DNA of 46,742 nucleotides. Origin: Curtobacterium sp. UCD-KPL2560 (GTDB taxonomy: Bacteria > Actinomycetota > Actinomycetes > Actinomycetales > Microbacteriaceae). The notes beneath the pieces are model-generated. The model was not told where the DNA came from and searched no databases. It saw only the letters and a list, made by a program, of their open reading frames with translations. Numbering within the stretch: position 1 is the stretch's first letter; each line of letters starts with the position of its first letter. The stretch lies in the NCBI RefSeq assembly GCF_001705035.1, contig NZ_MCIG01000004.1:51135-97876 (forward strand), read 5' to 3'. The translations under genes and the position numbers were made by a program. Shown here piece after piece: positions 33,549 to 41,097 of the stretch.

Positions 33549-33732
33549 CACACTGGTCGGCGCCCTGATCGGCGCGATCCTCGCCGTCGTGGCACTGCAG
33601 TTCGGGTTCTGGGGCTTCGTCCTGGTCATCGTGTTCGGCCTGATCGGCGCCCTCGTGGCGGCCCTGTCGACCGGCAAGATCGACCGCGGCGCCCTGACCG
33701 ACGTGCTGACCGGACGCCGGAGCTCCCGGTGA
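33541..33732 (+). CDS. Small two-helix membrane protein (DUF2273-like)
   Basis: This 63-residue protein is nearly all membrane: LVGALIGAILAVVALQFGF and WGFVLVIVFGLIGALVAAL, with a short basic tail. DUF2273 proteins accompany Asp23/Gls24 genes and are thought to help anchor them. The TTG start overlaps the Asp23 gene, with AAGGAG upstream. The stop overlaps the GTG of the next gene. Confidence 0.85.
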   Translation: MSNTLVGALIGAILAVVALQFGFWGFVLVIVFGLIGALVAALSTGKIDRGALTDVLTGRRSSR

Positions 33733-34043
33733 GCGCCGGCCCGGACGTCCCGGGCCGCGTCGAGATCACCGCTCGTGCACTGACCGCGTTGTCGCGGGCG
33801 GTCGCAGCAGAACGGCTCGGCGCTCCCGCGAAGCGTCTCCGAGTCGACCTCGGTGACCACGACGGCATGCTGTCGCTCGAGGTCACCGGCCCGATCCGGG
33901 CCCAGGACGACGTCATCGGTGCGGCCACGGCCGCTGCCGAGCGCATCCGGGCCCGGGTCGGGGAGTTGTCCGGCCGGAAGGTCGGACGCGCCCACATCGA
34001 GTTGACCGGCATCGTGCGTGAGCACGAGGGCCGGGTCCGGTAG
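33729..34043 (+). CDS. Small Asp23/Gls24-related protein
   Basis: This 104-residue soluble protein starts VSAGPDVPGRVEITARALTAL and has a short Asp23-like core (VDLGDHDGMLSLEVTGPI, GRKVGRAHIELTGIV). In this clade such short proteins regularly sit second in Asp23 operons. GTG 33729 overlaps the upstream stop (GTGA). It probably pairs with the larger Asp23 protein; that is inference. Confidence 0.75.
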   Translation: MSAGPDVPGRVEITARALTALSRAVAAERLGAPAKRLRVDLGDHDGMLSLEVTGPIRAQDDVIGAATAAAERIRARVGELSGRKVGRAHIELTGIVREHEGRVR

Positions 34044-34051
34044 GAGGAACC

Positions 34052-34627
34052 ATGAGCACCAGCAGCATCGAGCGGCGCCTGCGTCGCCGGAGCGTGCACC
34101 GGTCCCGGTCCACCGCCGTGTCCGTGGCCCTGGTCGTGACCGCGCTCGTCGCGGCGTGGATCGGCACTGAATCGGTCCTGAAGGCGATCGGTCAGGCACC
34201 CCTGCTCGCCGACCCGCAGACCGTCGTCGACACCGCCCTGAAGCCCGACGCGGCGTTCACGACCATCGCCGAGGTCATCGCCGCGGTCCTCGTGATCGCC
34301 GGGATCGTCCTGGTCGTCCTCGCCCTCAAGCCCGGCCGGATGTCGCGCTCCGCGATCGATCACGACCGCGGTGCCGTCGTGATCGACACCCGCATCCTCG
34401 CCTCGACCGCAGCCAACGCCGCAGCATCCGCCGCGCACCTGCCCGAGTCGAACACCTCCGCCACCGCCCGCGGCCACCACACCGAGGTGCGCGTGGTGCC
34501 CCTGTCCGGCATCCCCGTCGACCAGGCAGCCGTCCGCGACGCCGTCCAGGAACGCCTCGGCCGGCTCGGCGGCAAGCACGGCACCCGCGTGAGGGTGCAC
34601 GTGGAACAGAAGGGAACCCTGTCGTGA
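34052..34627 (+). CDS. Membrane protein of the Asp23 operon (DUF6286-like)
   Basis: The 191-residue protein has a basic N-terminus, two membrane segments (about 21-41, VSVALVVTALVAAWI, and about 72-91, VIAAVLVIAGIVLVVLAL), and a ~95-residue soluble domain ending RLGRLGGKHGTRVRVHVEQK. The C-terminal domain looks like the compact alpha/beta module of the AmaP group. Its GGAGGAA site lies just upstream of the ATG. It overlaps the next gene by GTGA. Confidence 0.78.
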   Translation: MSTSSIERRLRRRSVHRSRSTAVSVALVVTALVAAWIGTESVLKAIGQAPLLADPQTVVDTALKPDAAFTTIAEVIAAVLVIAGIVLVVLALKPGRMSRSAIDHDRGAVVIDTRILASTAANAAASAAHLPESNTSATARGHHTEVRVVPLSGIPVDQAAVRDAVQERLGRLGGKHGTRVRVHVEQKGTLS

Positions 34628-35187
34628 CGACCACGAACCGCACCCTGAACCGGATCCTGCTGTTCCTGCTCGGCCTGGTCGCGATCATCGTCGGCGTCGT
34701 CATCGGCGCCGGGGTCCTCACCCCCGTCCGCGACGCCGTGGAGCCGTACGTCACGTTGCCGTCGAAGGTCGACGTGCCGTCGCAGGCGTTGTGGATCATC
34801 GCCGCCGTCTGCGCGGTCGTGATCATCCTGGCGTTGGTCGTGGTGTTCACCCGTGGTGGTGGCGGCACCTCGGTCGCGGCCCGGGAACGCACGGGCGATG
34901 ACCAGGTCACCGTGAACGTCGCGCTCGTGCGGGACGTGGTCGACCACGAACTCGCCGACGTCCACGACGTGGTCGCGGCGAAGGTCGACACGTACCTGGT
35001 CCGGAAGCAGCGGGCCGCGCGGATCAAGGTCCACGTCCGTCGTGGTGGGGACGCGGTCGGTGTCCTGACCGCGGTCGAGCACGCCGTCGACACCCTCGAC
35101 CAGACCCTGGGCCGCCAGCTCCCGGTCCTGGTCCACCTCACCGGAGGCACCCGCACCACCCTCGCAAAACCCGCCCGCGTCCACTAG
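34624..35187 (+). CDS. AmaP-like Asp23 membrane anchor
   Basis: The 187-residue protein has two membrane segments (about 11-31, ILLFLLGLVAIIVGVVIGAG, and 57-76, LWIIAAVCAVVIILALVVVF), followed by a ~100-residue cytoplasmic domain with VRDVVDHELADVHDVVAAKV and RAARIKVHVRRGGD. This matches AmaP, the anchor that recruits Asp23 to the membrane in Staphylococcus. The GTG start overlaps the previous stop. Confidence 0.8.
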   Translation: MTTTNRTLNRILLFLLGLVAIIVGVVIGAGVLTPVRDAVEPYVTLPSKVDVPSQALWIIAAVCAVVIILALVVVFTRGGGGTSVAARERTGDDQVTVNVALVRDVVDHELADVHDVVAAKVDTYLVRKQRAARIKVHVRRGGDAVGVLTAVEHAVDTLDQTLGRQLPVLVHLTGGTRTTLAKPARVH

Positions 35188-35242
35188 CCGGACCCGGACG
35201 AACCGCCACCGCACGACCCACGTCCAGCAGCAAGGAGTCCCC

Positions 35243-35434
35243 ATGCGCAATCGCATCATCGTCCTCGGTGTCGTCGCCCTGATCGCCGTCTGGCTCGGTT
35301 CGCGGTCGAACCGGCCGGTCGTCAAGAAGACGAGCACCGCGGAGACCCTCCGCATGGCGTGGAACGATCCGCACGCCCGCAAGCAGCGCGCGAAGCTGCG
35401 GAAGAAGGTCGCGAAGGCGGCCCAGGGTCACTGA
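35243..35434 (+). CDS. Small single-pass membrane protein of the Asp23 operon
   Basis: This 63-residue protein has one hydrophobic segment (RIIVLGVVALIAVWLG, residues 4-19) and a strongly basic cytoplasmic tail (WNDPHARKQRAKLRKKVAKA). Its family is not recognised. It follows the AmaP-like gene by 55 bases with CAAGGAG upstream, and a perfect palindrome stands right after it, so it is the last gene of the operon. Confidence 0.7.
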   Translation: MRNRIIVLGVVALIAVWLGSRSNRPVVKKTSTAETLRMAWNDPHARKQRAKLRKKVAKAAQGH

Positions 35435-35453
35435 TCCGAGCAGGCGACCCACG

Positions 35454-35499
35454 ACGGACGGGAGGCGCGGTGCCAGCTGGCACCGCGCCTCCCGTCCGT
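35454..35499. terminator. 46-bp perfect palindrome (GGGAGGCGCG family), bidirectional terminator
   Basis: The 23-base arms ACGGACGGGAGGCGCGGTGC... meet at CAGCTG with no mismatch. It lies 20 bases past the Asp23 operon and 71 bases past the converging reductase gene, so it can terminate both. Confidence 0.85.
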
Positions 35500-35569
35500 T
35501 CGTCGTCCGTACCGACCGCGATCCGGGCCGTCCGTCGTCAGCGGCGTCCGTCTCGTCCGCCGTCCGTCG

Positions 35570-36172
35570 TCACCGTCGGATGTCGTACCGGTGCATGACG
35601 ACGCCGTTGTCGAACGACCGCGTCTCGAGCAGGTCGAGCAGCAGCGGCGGCCGCGTCCCCGACGCCGGCGGGTCGAACAGCGGCCGACCGCGGCCGAGCA
35701 CCGCGGGGTGGACGAACAACAGGAGCTCGTCGAGCAGGCCGGCGTCGAGCAACTGCGTCGCGACGTTCGCACCGCCGACCCCGACGTCGCCCGACCCCTC
35801 CTCGCGGATCTGCGCGAGTCGTTCGATCGCGTCACCGTCGGCGCCGATGACCGTCGTGTCGTGGTCGGCACTGGTGCGGCTGCGTGACACGAGCACCTTC
35901 GGCTGGGTCGTCCAGATCTCGCCGTACTCCCGTTCCACCGGGAGGGCGGACTCGTCCGTCCGGGCGTCGGGCCAGTAGGGGTCCATCATGTCGCGGACGA
36001 CGCGGCCCTCGACCGACATGGTCATCGCCCGGGCCCGGTCGTTGAACTCCTGGTGCAGCTGCTCGTCGATGCGGATCCAGCCCGGCGCGTCCGGGCCGCC
36101 GTGCTCACCCGGCTCGGCCTCGATGTAGCCGTCGACCGAGACGTTCATCCAGTACACGAACCGTGCGGGCAT
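35570..36172 (-). CDS. Dihydrofolate reductase-family protein (RibD C-terminal-like)
   Basis: The 200-residue protein has the reductase fold marks MNVSVDGYIEAEPG near the N-terminus, GRVVRDMMDPYW, VLVSRSRT, GSGDVGVGGANVATQLLDAG (NADPH-binding) and LLFVHPAVLGRGRPLF. These small RibD-C-like reductases are common in actinobacteria, are usually not the housekeeping DHFR, and their substrate is unknown. The ATG has GAAGGAG upstream. It follows the TPR gene on the same strand. Confidence 0.87.
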   Translation of the reverse strand: MPARFVYWMNVSVDGYIEAEPGEHGGPDAPGWIRIDEQLHQEFNDRARAMTMSVEGRVVRDMMDPYWPDARTDESALPVEREYGEIWTTQPKVLVSRSRTSADHDTTVIGADGDAIERLAQIREEGSGDVGVGGANVATQLLDAGLLDELLLFVHPAVLGRGRPLFDPPASGTRPPLLLDLLETRSFDNGVVMHRYDIRR

Positions 36173-36273
36173 CGGGACTCCTTCGTCGCGTGTGCGGTGG
36201 CGCCGATGCTAGTGCCGCGGGTCCCCGTGCGACAGTCCCCGGGGCGGTCCCGGAGGCCTCACGGCCGAGGGTG

Positions 36274-36852
36274 TCACTCCCCGGTCAACGCCGCCGCGTA
36301 CGCCCGCACCGACCGGTGGTAGCGCGGCAGCGTCGGGACGAGTGCCTCGATCGCGACCCGCAGCGCCTCGTCACCGCGCCCGGCACTGTGCAGCGCCAGG
36401 GCGAGGAACACCCGCGGCGCCGCCCCGGTCGCCGGGTGCTCGGGGGCGTCCCGCAGCATGGCGATCGCCTCGTCGACCCGGCCGAGGTTCCGCAGGGTGG
36501 ACGCGTGCTGCACCACCATCCGGGCGGCCCGGTCCGGGTCGACCTCGTCGAGTCCCGCCGCGGTCGCCGCCGCGTACTGCTCGTGTGCCGCCGCCTCCTG
36601 CCCGCCCGAGTCGAAGGCCCCGCCCAGCTCGAACGCGCCCAGGGCGGGGTGCGGCGCGGCCACCGCGAGCACGTGCATGCGCGCGATCCGCTCCTGCCCG
36701 TCGACGGCCGCGTCGTCCCACAGGGCGGCCACCTCCGCCTCCCAGGTCGCGTCCGTGGGTCGGGGCGGGACGGACGGGAGGCCCGTGGCGGCGCCGCCAC
36801 GCGCCTCCCGTCCGCCGTCCCGGCCGGTCGCGTCGTCGCTCGAGTGCGTCAT
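36274..36852 (-). CDS. TPR-repeat protein (TPR_5 type) with repeat-derived N-terminus
   Basis: The 192-residue protein has helical-repeat sequence WEAEVAALWDDAAVDGQERI, HPALGAFELGGAFDSGGQEA, HASTLRNLGRVDEAIAMLRD and VFLALALHSAGRGDEALRVA, matching the small TPR_5 proteins. Such scaffolds bind partner proteins. Residues 9-29 (including GREARGGAATGLPSV) are encoded by a GGGAGGCGCG-family hairpin, so a dispersed repeat has entered the gene in frame. The ATG start is set by TACGGT six bases upstream. It is divergent from the Ser/Thr kinase gene, which may be coincidental. Confidence 0.83.
   Translation of the reverse strand: MTHSSDDATGRDGGREARGGAATGLPSVPPRPTDATWEAEVAALWDDAAVDGQERIARMHVLAVAAPHPALGAFELGGAFDSGGQEAAAHEQYAAATAAGLDEVDPDRAARMVVQHASTLRNLGRVDEAIAMLRDAPEHPATGAAPRVFLALALHSAGRGDEALRVAIEALVPTLPRYHRSVRAYAAALTGE
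36772..36813. repeat. hairpin repeat of the GGGAGGCGCG family inside the TPR gene
   Basis: The 21-base arms, GGACGGGAGGCCCGTGGCGGC and its complement at 36793-36813, pair with one mismatch and no loop. It lies inside the 5' end of the coding sequence. Confidence 0.85.
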
Positions 36853-36858
36853 CTGGCC

Positions 36859-36864
36859 ACCGTA
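36859..36864 (-). promoter_or_regulatory. leaderless promoter -10 for TPR gene
   Basis: On the minus strand TACGGT is followed by six bases (GGCCAG) and ATG 36852. Confidence 0.6.
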
Positions 36865-36969
36865 GCGGCGTGTCCGCCCCCTGCCGGGGCGTCGCGGGCG
36901 ATGAGTGCACCGGGCGGCGTGTCGGGATGCGAAGATGCATCGTTGCCCCCCGGACACGAAGAGGAACGC

Positions 36970-38412
36970 ATGGGACACGACGACGCGGCGCCGCTCCTCG
37001 ACGGGCGGTACCGGATCGAGCAGGCCATCGGCCGCGGCGGCATGTCCGTCGTGTACCGCGCGACCGACGAGGTGCTGCACCGTCAGGTCGCGGTCAAGGT
37101 CTTCCACGCGGGGTCGGTCGACATCGCCCGGCAGGACGCCGAGCTCGGCGTCCTCGCCTCGCTCGAGCACCACAACCTGGTCGGGCTGCTCGACACCGGC
37201 GTGCTCACCACCAAGGACGGTGTGGCGCAGCGGTACCTCGTGATGTCGCTCGTTGTCGGCCAGGACCTCGAGGCGCGGCTGTCCGCCGGCCCCCTCGCGT
37301 CGCGGCACATCGGCGAGATCGGCTACGACATGGCCGAGGCGCTCGACTACATCCACGCCCGCGGCGTCGTGCACCGGGACATCAAGCCGTCGAACATCCT
37401 GCTCGTCGACTACGGCAACGGCTCGGAGCGCGCGCGTGCACGGCTGACGGACTTCGGCATCGCCCTGGCCGCCGGGGTCGAGCGCCTCACCGCCGACGGC
37501 GTCACGACCGGCACCGCCGCCTACCTCAGCCCGGAGCAGGCCCGCGGCGCCGACGTCGGACCCGCGAGCGATGTGTACTCCCTCGGGCTCGTGCTGCTGC
37601 AGTGCTTCACGCGACGGCAGGAGTTCCCCGGCTCCATCGTCGAGTCGGCGATCGCGCGCCTGTCCCGCGGCCCGGTCCTGCCGGAGCCGCTGCCCGAGCA
37701 CTGGAAGCACCTGCTCCGCGCGATGACCGCGCAGACCCCGGCCGACCGTCCGGTCGGCGGGCAGCTCGTCGCGATGCTCCGCGACGTCGTCATCGCCGAG
37801 ACGGCCAGCAGCGACCCGTCCGGCGGTCAGTCGCCCGGGTCGACCGACGGCGGCCGCACCACGACCGCCGAGGGCACCCGTCCCGCGACCGCCGACGGCA
37901 CCCGCCCGGCGACCGCCGAGGGCACGCGCCCCGCGACGCTCGACGTCCTGCCCGAGGAGTCGCTGCAGCGCACCGTCGCGATGGCCGCCCGGCTGTTCGA
38001 CGCCCCGATCGCGCTGGTCGACGTCCTCGACGAGGACCGCGAGTGGTCGCAGTCGTGGATCGCCGAGGGCGTCGACGAGGCCGCGCGCAACATCACCTTC
38101 CGCAACGGCTTCGCACCCGTGCCGGTGCCCGTCGTGATCCCGGACGGCTCGACCCACCCCGAGATGCGCGAGAGCCCGCTCGTCACCGGCCCGCTCGGCC
38201 TGCGCTTCTACGTGAGCGTCCCCCTGCTGCGCCACGACGGCACCGCGGTGGGCACCCTCGCGGTGCTCGACACGCACCCGCGCGAGGCCTCGGAGGCCGA
38301 CCTGGCGAACCTCCGGGACCTCGCGGCGCTGGCGGTCACGCAGCTCGAACTCCGGCAGGAGTCGCTGCGCACCACGAACGACGCGCTGCCCCTGGACGCG
38401 CACGGCGCCTGA
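36970..38412 (+). CDS. Cytosolic Ser/Thr protein kinase fused to a GAF domain
   Basis: The 480-residue protein has a Hanks-type kinase domain (about 14-275): GRGGMSVVYRA, the ATP lysine Lys43 (AVKVF), HRDIKPSNIL (Asp137), DFGIAL (Asp161) and GTAAYLSPEQARG, all intact. A linker of three ATAEGTRP-like octapeptides follows (about 295-325), then a GAF domain (about 330-470) with LPEESLQRTVAMAARLFD, ALVDVLDEDREWSQSW and SVPLLRHDGTAVGTLAVLDT, like the GAF of sensor kinases and cyclases. No membrane segment or PASTA repeats are present, so it is a soluble signal-responsive kinase. ATG 36970 has GAGGAA upstream. Confidence 0.92.
   Translation: MGHDDAAPLLDGRYRIEQAIGRGGMSVVYRATDEVLHRQVAVKVFHAGSVDIARQDAELGVLASLEHHNLVGLLDTGVLTTKDGVAQRYLVMSLVVGQDLEARLSAGPLASRHIGEIGYDMAEALDYIHARGVVHRDIKPSNILLVDYGNGSERARARLTDFGIALAAGVERLTADGVTTGTAAYLSPEQARGADVGPASDVYSLGLVLLQCFTRRQEFPGSIVESAIARLSRGPVLPEPLPEHWKHLLRAMTAQTPADRPVGGQLVAMLRDVVIAETASSDPSGGQSPGSTDGGRTTTAEGTRPATADGTRPATAEGTRPATLDVLPEESLQRTVAMAARLFDAPIALVDVLDEDREWSQSWIAEGVDEAARNITFRNGFAPVPVPVVIPDGSTHPEMRESPLVTGPLGLRFYVSVPLLRHDGTAVGTLAVLDTHPREASEADLANLRDLAALAVTQLELRQESLRTTNDALPLDAHGA
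37863..37937 (+). repeat. 24-bp in-frame repeat encoding the kinase linker
   Basis: Three units of about 24 bp encode TAEGTRPA, TADGTRPA and TAEGTRPA, differing by synonymous changes and one E/D swap. Confidence 0.85.
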
Positions 38413-38490
38413 GCGAGCGCGGCCCGGCGCGGCCCGACACGGTCAGGTCCGACCCGGTCAGGCCGGCCCAGCCCGGACCGGTCCGGTCGG

Positions 38491-39183
38491 TCAGCTCCGC
38501 CGACGCAGCAGCACCACGCTGTCGGCCGTCTCGTGCGTCGTCCCGTCCGGGGCGGTCGCGGTCCGCGGTCGGAGCTCGGCGTGGCGGACCTCCCACGCGT
38601 CACCGTCGTCGCCCCGAAGTGCGGCCAGGTCCTCCTCGGGCGTCGGGAACCGGTACGACCGCATCTCCTCGGGCAGGTCGCGGTGCGGGGGCGCGGCGTG
38701 CGCGGTGACCAGGACGTGCCCGCCGGGTGCGACGAACCCGGCGGCCCGTCGCAGGATCGCCGCGCGCGGGATCTCGACCGGCCACGACTGCAGGAACGAC
38801 GCCGTGACGAGGTCGTACCGCTCGCCCGCCGGGGGCACCCAGGTGGCGAGGTCCGCAGCGGCGAACGCGGTGCGGTCGGCCACCCCGGCGGTGGCCGCGG
38901 CGGCTGCGGCACGGGCGACCGCCGTGGGGGAGAGGTCGACCCCGGTCGCGTGCCAGCCCCGCCCGGCGAGCCAGACGACGTCACCGCCCTCGCCGCACCC
39001 CAGGTCGAGAGCCGTGCCGCCCGGCAGCTCCGCGGCGACGGCGGCGAGGACGGCGTTCACGCGGCCCGACCAGATGCCGTCGCGCTCGGCGTAGCGCTCC
39101 TCCCACCAGGTGCGGGCGTCGCGCTCGTCGACCTGGGCGCCGCGCTCGTCGGCTCGGGCGGCAGCGGTGTCGTGCTCGTGCAT
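38491..39183 (-). CDS. SAM-dependent methyltransferase (class I)
   Basis: The 230-residue protein has the Rossmann motif I, TALDLGCGEGGDVVWLAGRG, then VDLSPTAVARAAAAA, DLATWVPP (acidic motif II), LVTASFLQSWPVEIP and PGGHVLVTAHA. It resembles small soluble methyltransferases of the TehB/thiopurine type, and the substrate is unknown. The N-terminal WWEERYAERDGIWSG segment is typical of that group. ATG 39183 is the first start after a stretch of repeat-derived frame. The gene lies between three GGGAGGCGCG-type hairpins and the kinase gene. Confidence 0.87.
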   Translation of the reverse strand: MHEHDTAAARADERGAQVDERDARTWWEERYAERDGIWSGRVNAVLAAVAAELPGGTALDLGCGEGGDVVWLAGRGWHATGVDLSPTAVARAAAAAATAGVADRTAFAAADLATWVPPAGERYDLVTASFLQSWPVEIPRAAILRRAAGFVAPGGHVLVTAHAAPPHRDLPEEMRSYRFPTPEEDLAALRGDDGDAWEVRHAELRPRTATAPDGTTHETADSVVLLRRRS

Positions 39184-39246
39184 CCGGTCAGTCCACCGCG
39201 CGGCTGCGCCGCTGCGCAAGCCGCGTTGCCGGTCCGGCAACGATCC

Positions 39247-39400
39247 GGCCGGGAGGCGCGTGGCGGCCCCGCCCCGTGCCTCCCGGCCGCCACGGCCGAC
39301 CGACGGGAGGCGCGTGGCTGGCCGCCCCGTCCCTCCCGTCCGCCCACGACGGAGGGGAGGCGCGTGGCGGCCCCGCCCCGTGCCTCCCGGCCGCCGCTCG
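39247..39400. repeat. cluster of three GGGAGGCGCG-family hairpins
   Basis: Consecutive elements begin GGCCGGGAGGCGCG (39247), GACGGGAGGCGCG (39303) and GGAGGGGAGGCGCG (39351); each is followed within ~35 bases by a CCTCCCGkCC-type arm. They fill most of the gap between the methyltransferase gene and the membrane-protein gene. Confidence 0.8.
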
Positions 39401-39422
39401 TCGCGTCCGCCGGCCGGCCGGG

Positions 39423-40382
39423 TCAGGCCGCGCGTGCCTCGAGCAGCGCCCCGAGCGTGGCGGCGGCCTCGGCCGCCCCGTCCACGGTCACCAGGCGGGC
39501 GCCGCCACCCACTGTCTCGACGACGAGCCCCGGTCCCGATCGCGAGACGTACGCGACGCCCCGACCGCTGAACCGGTACCCCCAACCGCCCCACTGTCCG
39601 GGGGAGACGTCCTCCCACCCGCAGGACCGGACCTGGTCGAGCGGGACGCGCATGAGCGGGAGCCGGGTCACGGCGGAGGTCACCCGGAGACCACGGCGGT
39701 CGACGGTGACCTCGACCCGGGCGAGCACGAGCACCGTGAGGCCGACGAACACGGACACCCCACCCGTGATGACCGCGGTCCCGGTGGCGTCCGCGCCGAC
39801 GCCGACCATCACCGCCGCGACCACGCCGATCACCGTGAGCAGGACCCCGAGCACCGCGAACCAGCGGCTCCCGGCACGGCCCCGCCACGCGACCCGGGCA
39901 CCGGGCGGCACCGCCAGCGGCGCGACCGCGCGACGGGGGACCGGGCCGGCCGTCCGCCAGAGGGCGACGAGCGGGACCGCCCCGGCCACGACCGCGACCG
40001 GCACGATGACGAGCGTCGCGGCGACGGGCAGGGTGGGTTCGGCGGACCGGTTCACGACCGCCAGCAGGATCCAGGTGACGACGAGCACCGAGGCGAGCAG
40101 CTCCGTGACGAGCACGACCATGGCGGCGGTCCGTCGGTCGGGGAACCGGGGTACCGCGAGGGCGACGCCGAGCGCGACGACCGCGGTCGCGAGGGCCCCG
40201 CCGAACACCGGCCACGGCGACCCCCACCCGTTCGCGGTGCCGGCGGCGTCGAAGTGCTGCGCGATGCGGGCGGGCAGCTCGGGCCCGAGGGCCACCGCCG
40301 CCACCAGGAGCGCGAGGAGCAGCACCGCCGCCGGTGCGGTCACCGCCGTCCGTGTCGCTCGGCTCATCGGTCGTGTCGTCAT
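39423..40382 (-). CDS. DUF1648-type membrane protein
   Basis: The 319-residue protein has about six membrane segments, beginning AVTAPAAVLLLALLVAAVAL. The segment PARIAQHFDAAGTANGWGSPW matches the DUF1648 motif. A soluble C-terminal part (VEVTVDRRGLRVTSAVTRLP, VAYVSRSGPGLVVE) resembles a PH-like domain. It overlaps the GntR gene by ATGA and is therefore co-expressed with it, the usual arrangement for YtrA-type regulators and their membrane targets. No function is known. Confidence 0.85.
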   Translation of the reverse strand: MTTRPMSRATRTAVTAPAAVLLLALLVAAVALGPELPARIAQHFDAAGTANGWGSPWPVFGGALATAVVALGVALAVPRFPDRRTAAMVVLVTELLASVLVVTWILLAVVNRSAEPTLPVAATLVIVPVAVVAGAVPLVALWRTAGPVPRRAVAPLAVPPGARVAWRGRAGSRWFAVLGVLLTVIGVVAAVMVGVGADATGTAVITGGVSVFVGLTVLVLARVEVTVDRRGLRVTSAVTRLPLMRVPLDQVRSCGWEDVSPGQWGGWGYRFSGRGVAYVSRSGPGLVVETVGGGARLVTVDGAAEAAATLGALLEARAA

Positions 40383-40729
40383 CGTGCCCCCTTGATCATG
40401 GTGAACAGGTCGTCGAGCGGGACCCCGAGGGCCTCCGCCTGGTCGCGGAGTTCGCCGACCAGCGAGCGCAGCTGGTCGAACGAGGCGTTGCCGGACCGGA
40501 GCACGGTGGCCCCCCGGCCGCGACGGAGCTCGATGAGCCCGTCCTCCTGCAGCCGCGCGTAGGCGCGCAGCACCGTGTGCATGTTCACGTCGACCGCCGC
40601 CGCGAGGTCCCGCGCGGACGGCAGCTTCTCGCCCTCCCGGAGCTCCCCGCGGGCGATCGCGGTCCGTACCTGCGCGGCGATCTGCTCGGCGAGCGAGGCC
40701 CGCGCTGCGGGGTCGACGGTGATCAGCAT
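40379..40729 (-). CDS. YtrA-type GntR transcriptional regulator
   Basis: The 116-residue repressor has a GntR winged helix (SLAEQIAAQVRTAIARGELR, PSARDLAAAVDVNMHTVLRAY, GLIELRRGRGATVL) and a short C-terminal helix pair (FDQLRSLVGELRDQAEAL) for dimerisation. It has no ligand domain, as in the YtrA subfamily. ATG 40729 is chosen over 40738 because the latter overlaps the -10 box. An inverted repeat brackets that -10, so autorepression is very likely. Confidence 0.9.
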   Translation of the reverse strand: MLITVDPAARASLAEQIAAQVRTAIARGELREGEKLPSARDLAAAVDVNMHTVLRAYARLQEDGLIELRRGRGATVLRSGNASFDQLRSLVGELRDQAEALGVPLDDLFTMIKGAR

Positions 40730-40730
40730 A

Positions 40731-40749
40731 GTTCGCATAGTAGGCGAAC
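40731..40749. promoter_or_regulatory. GntR operator bracketing a leaderless -10
   Basis: GTTCGC-N7-GCGAAC is a perfect inverted repeat. On the minus strand the spacer contains TACTAT (40742-40737), and ATG 40729 follows seven bases later. Repressor bound here would block the -10 directly. Confidence 0.72.
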
Positions 40750-40929
40750 AATGCACTCCGGAGAAGGGGATCCGAGACATCCACCATGCGCGGATCTGAC
40801 CCGGCGGACGGGACGCCGCCGCGTACCGTCCGGGACACGACGAGTCCGCAGTGCGTCGGCGTCGCACGGACGATCCGCAGGGGGTCGGACGGGGCGGTGC
40901 AGCGGCGCCGTGATGCAGGGAGCACGACG

Positions 40930-41097
40930 ATGTCGAAGTACGAGACCGACCAGCACGTCCAGCAGGTCCACGTGACCACCTACCGCCACCTCCGGCGGGC
41001 CGCCCGTCGCGGGTGGGAGCTCGCGGAGCCGGTGGCCACCCCGTCGCTCGCCGACCTCGTCGGCACACCCGTGCCGCGGAGACCGGAGCACCGGTGA
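40930..41097 (+). CDS. 55-residue hypothetical protein coupled to AraC regulator
   Basis: Its family is not recognised. The product (MSKYETDQHVQQVHVTTYRH...) is hydrophilic and Arg/His-rich, with no membrane segment. The ATG has AGGGAG nine bases upstream, and the stop overlaps the GTG of the AraC gene (GTGA), which argues that it is translated. A longer in-frame extension to 40786 lacks a ribosome site. Confidence 0.55.
   Translation: MSKYETDQHVQQVHVTTYRHLRRAARRGWELAEPVATPSLADLVGTPVPRRPEHR

Noticed and set aside
39184..40227. long minus-strand frame fused ahead of the methyltransferase
   Set aside because: It passes through three hairpin repeats and the antisense-shifted membrane-protein gene. 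Only the part from 39183 has a domain.
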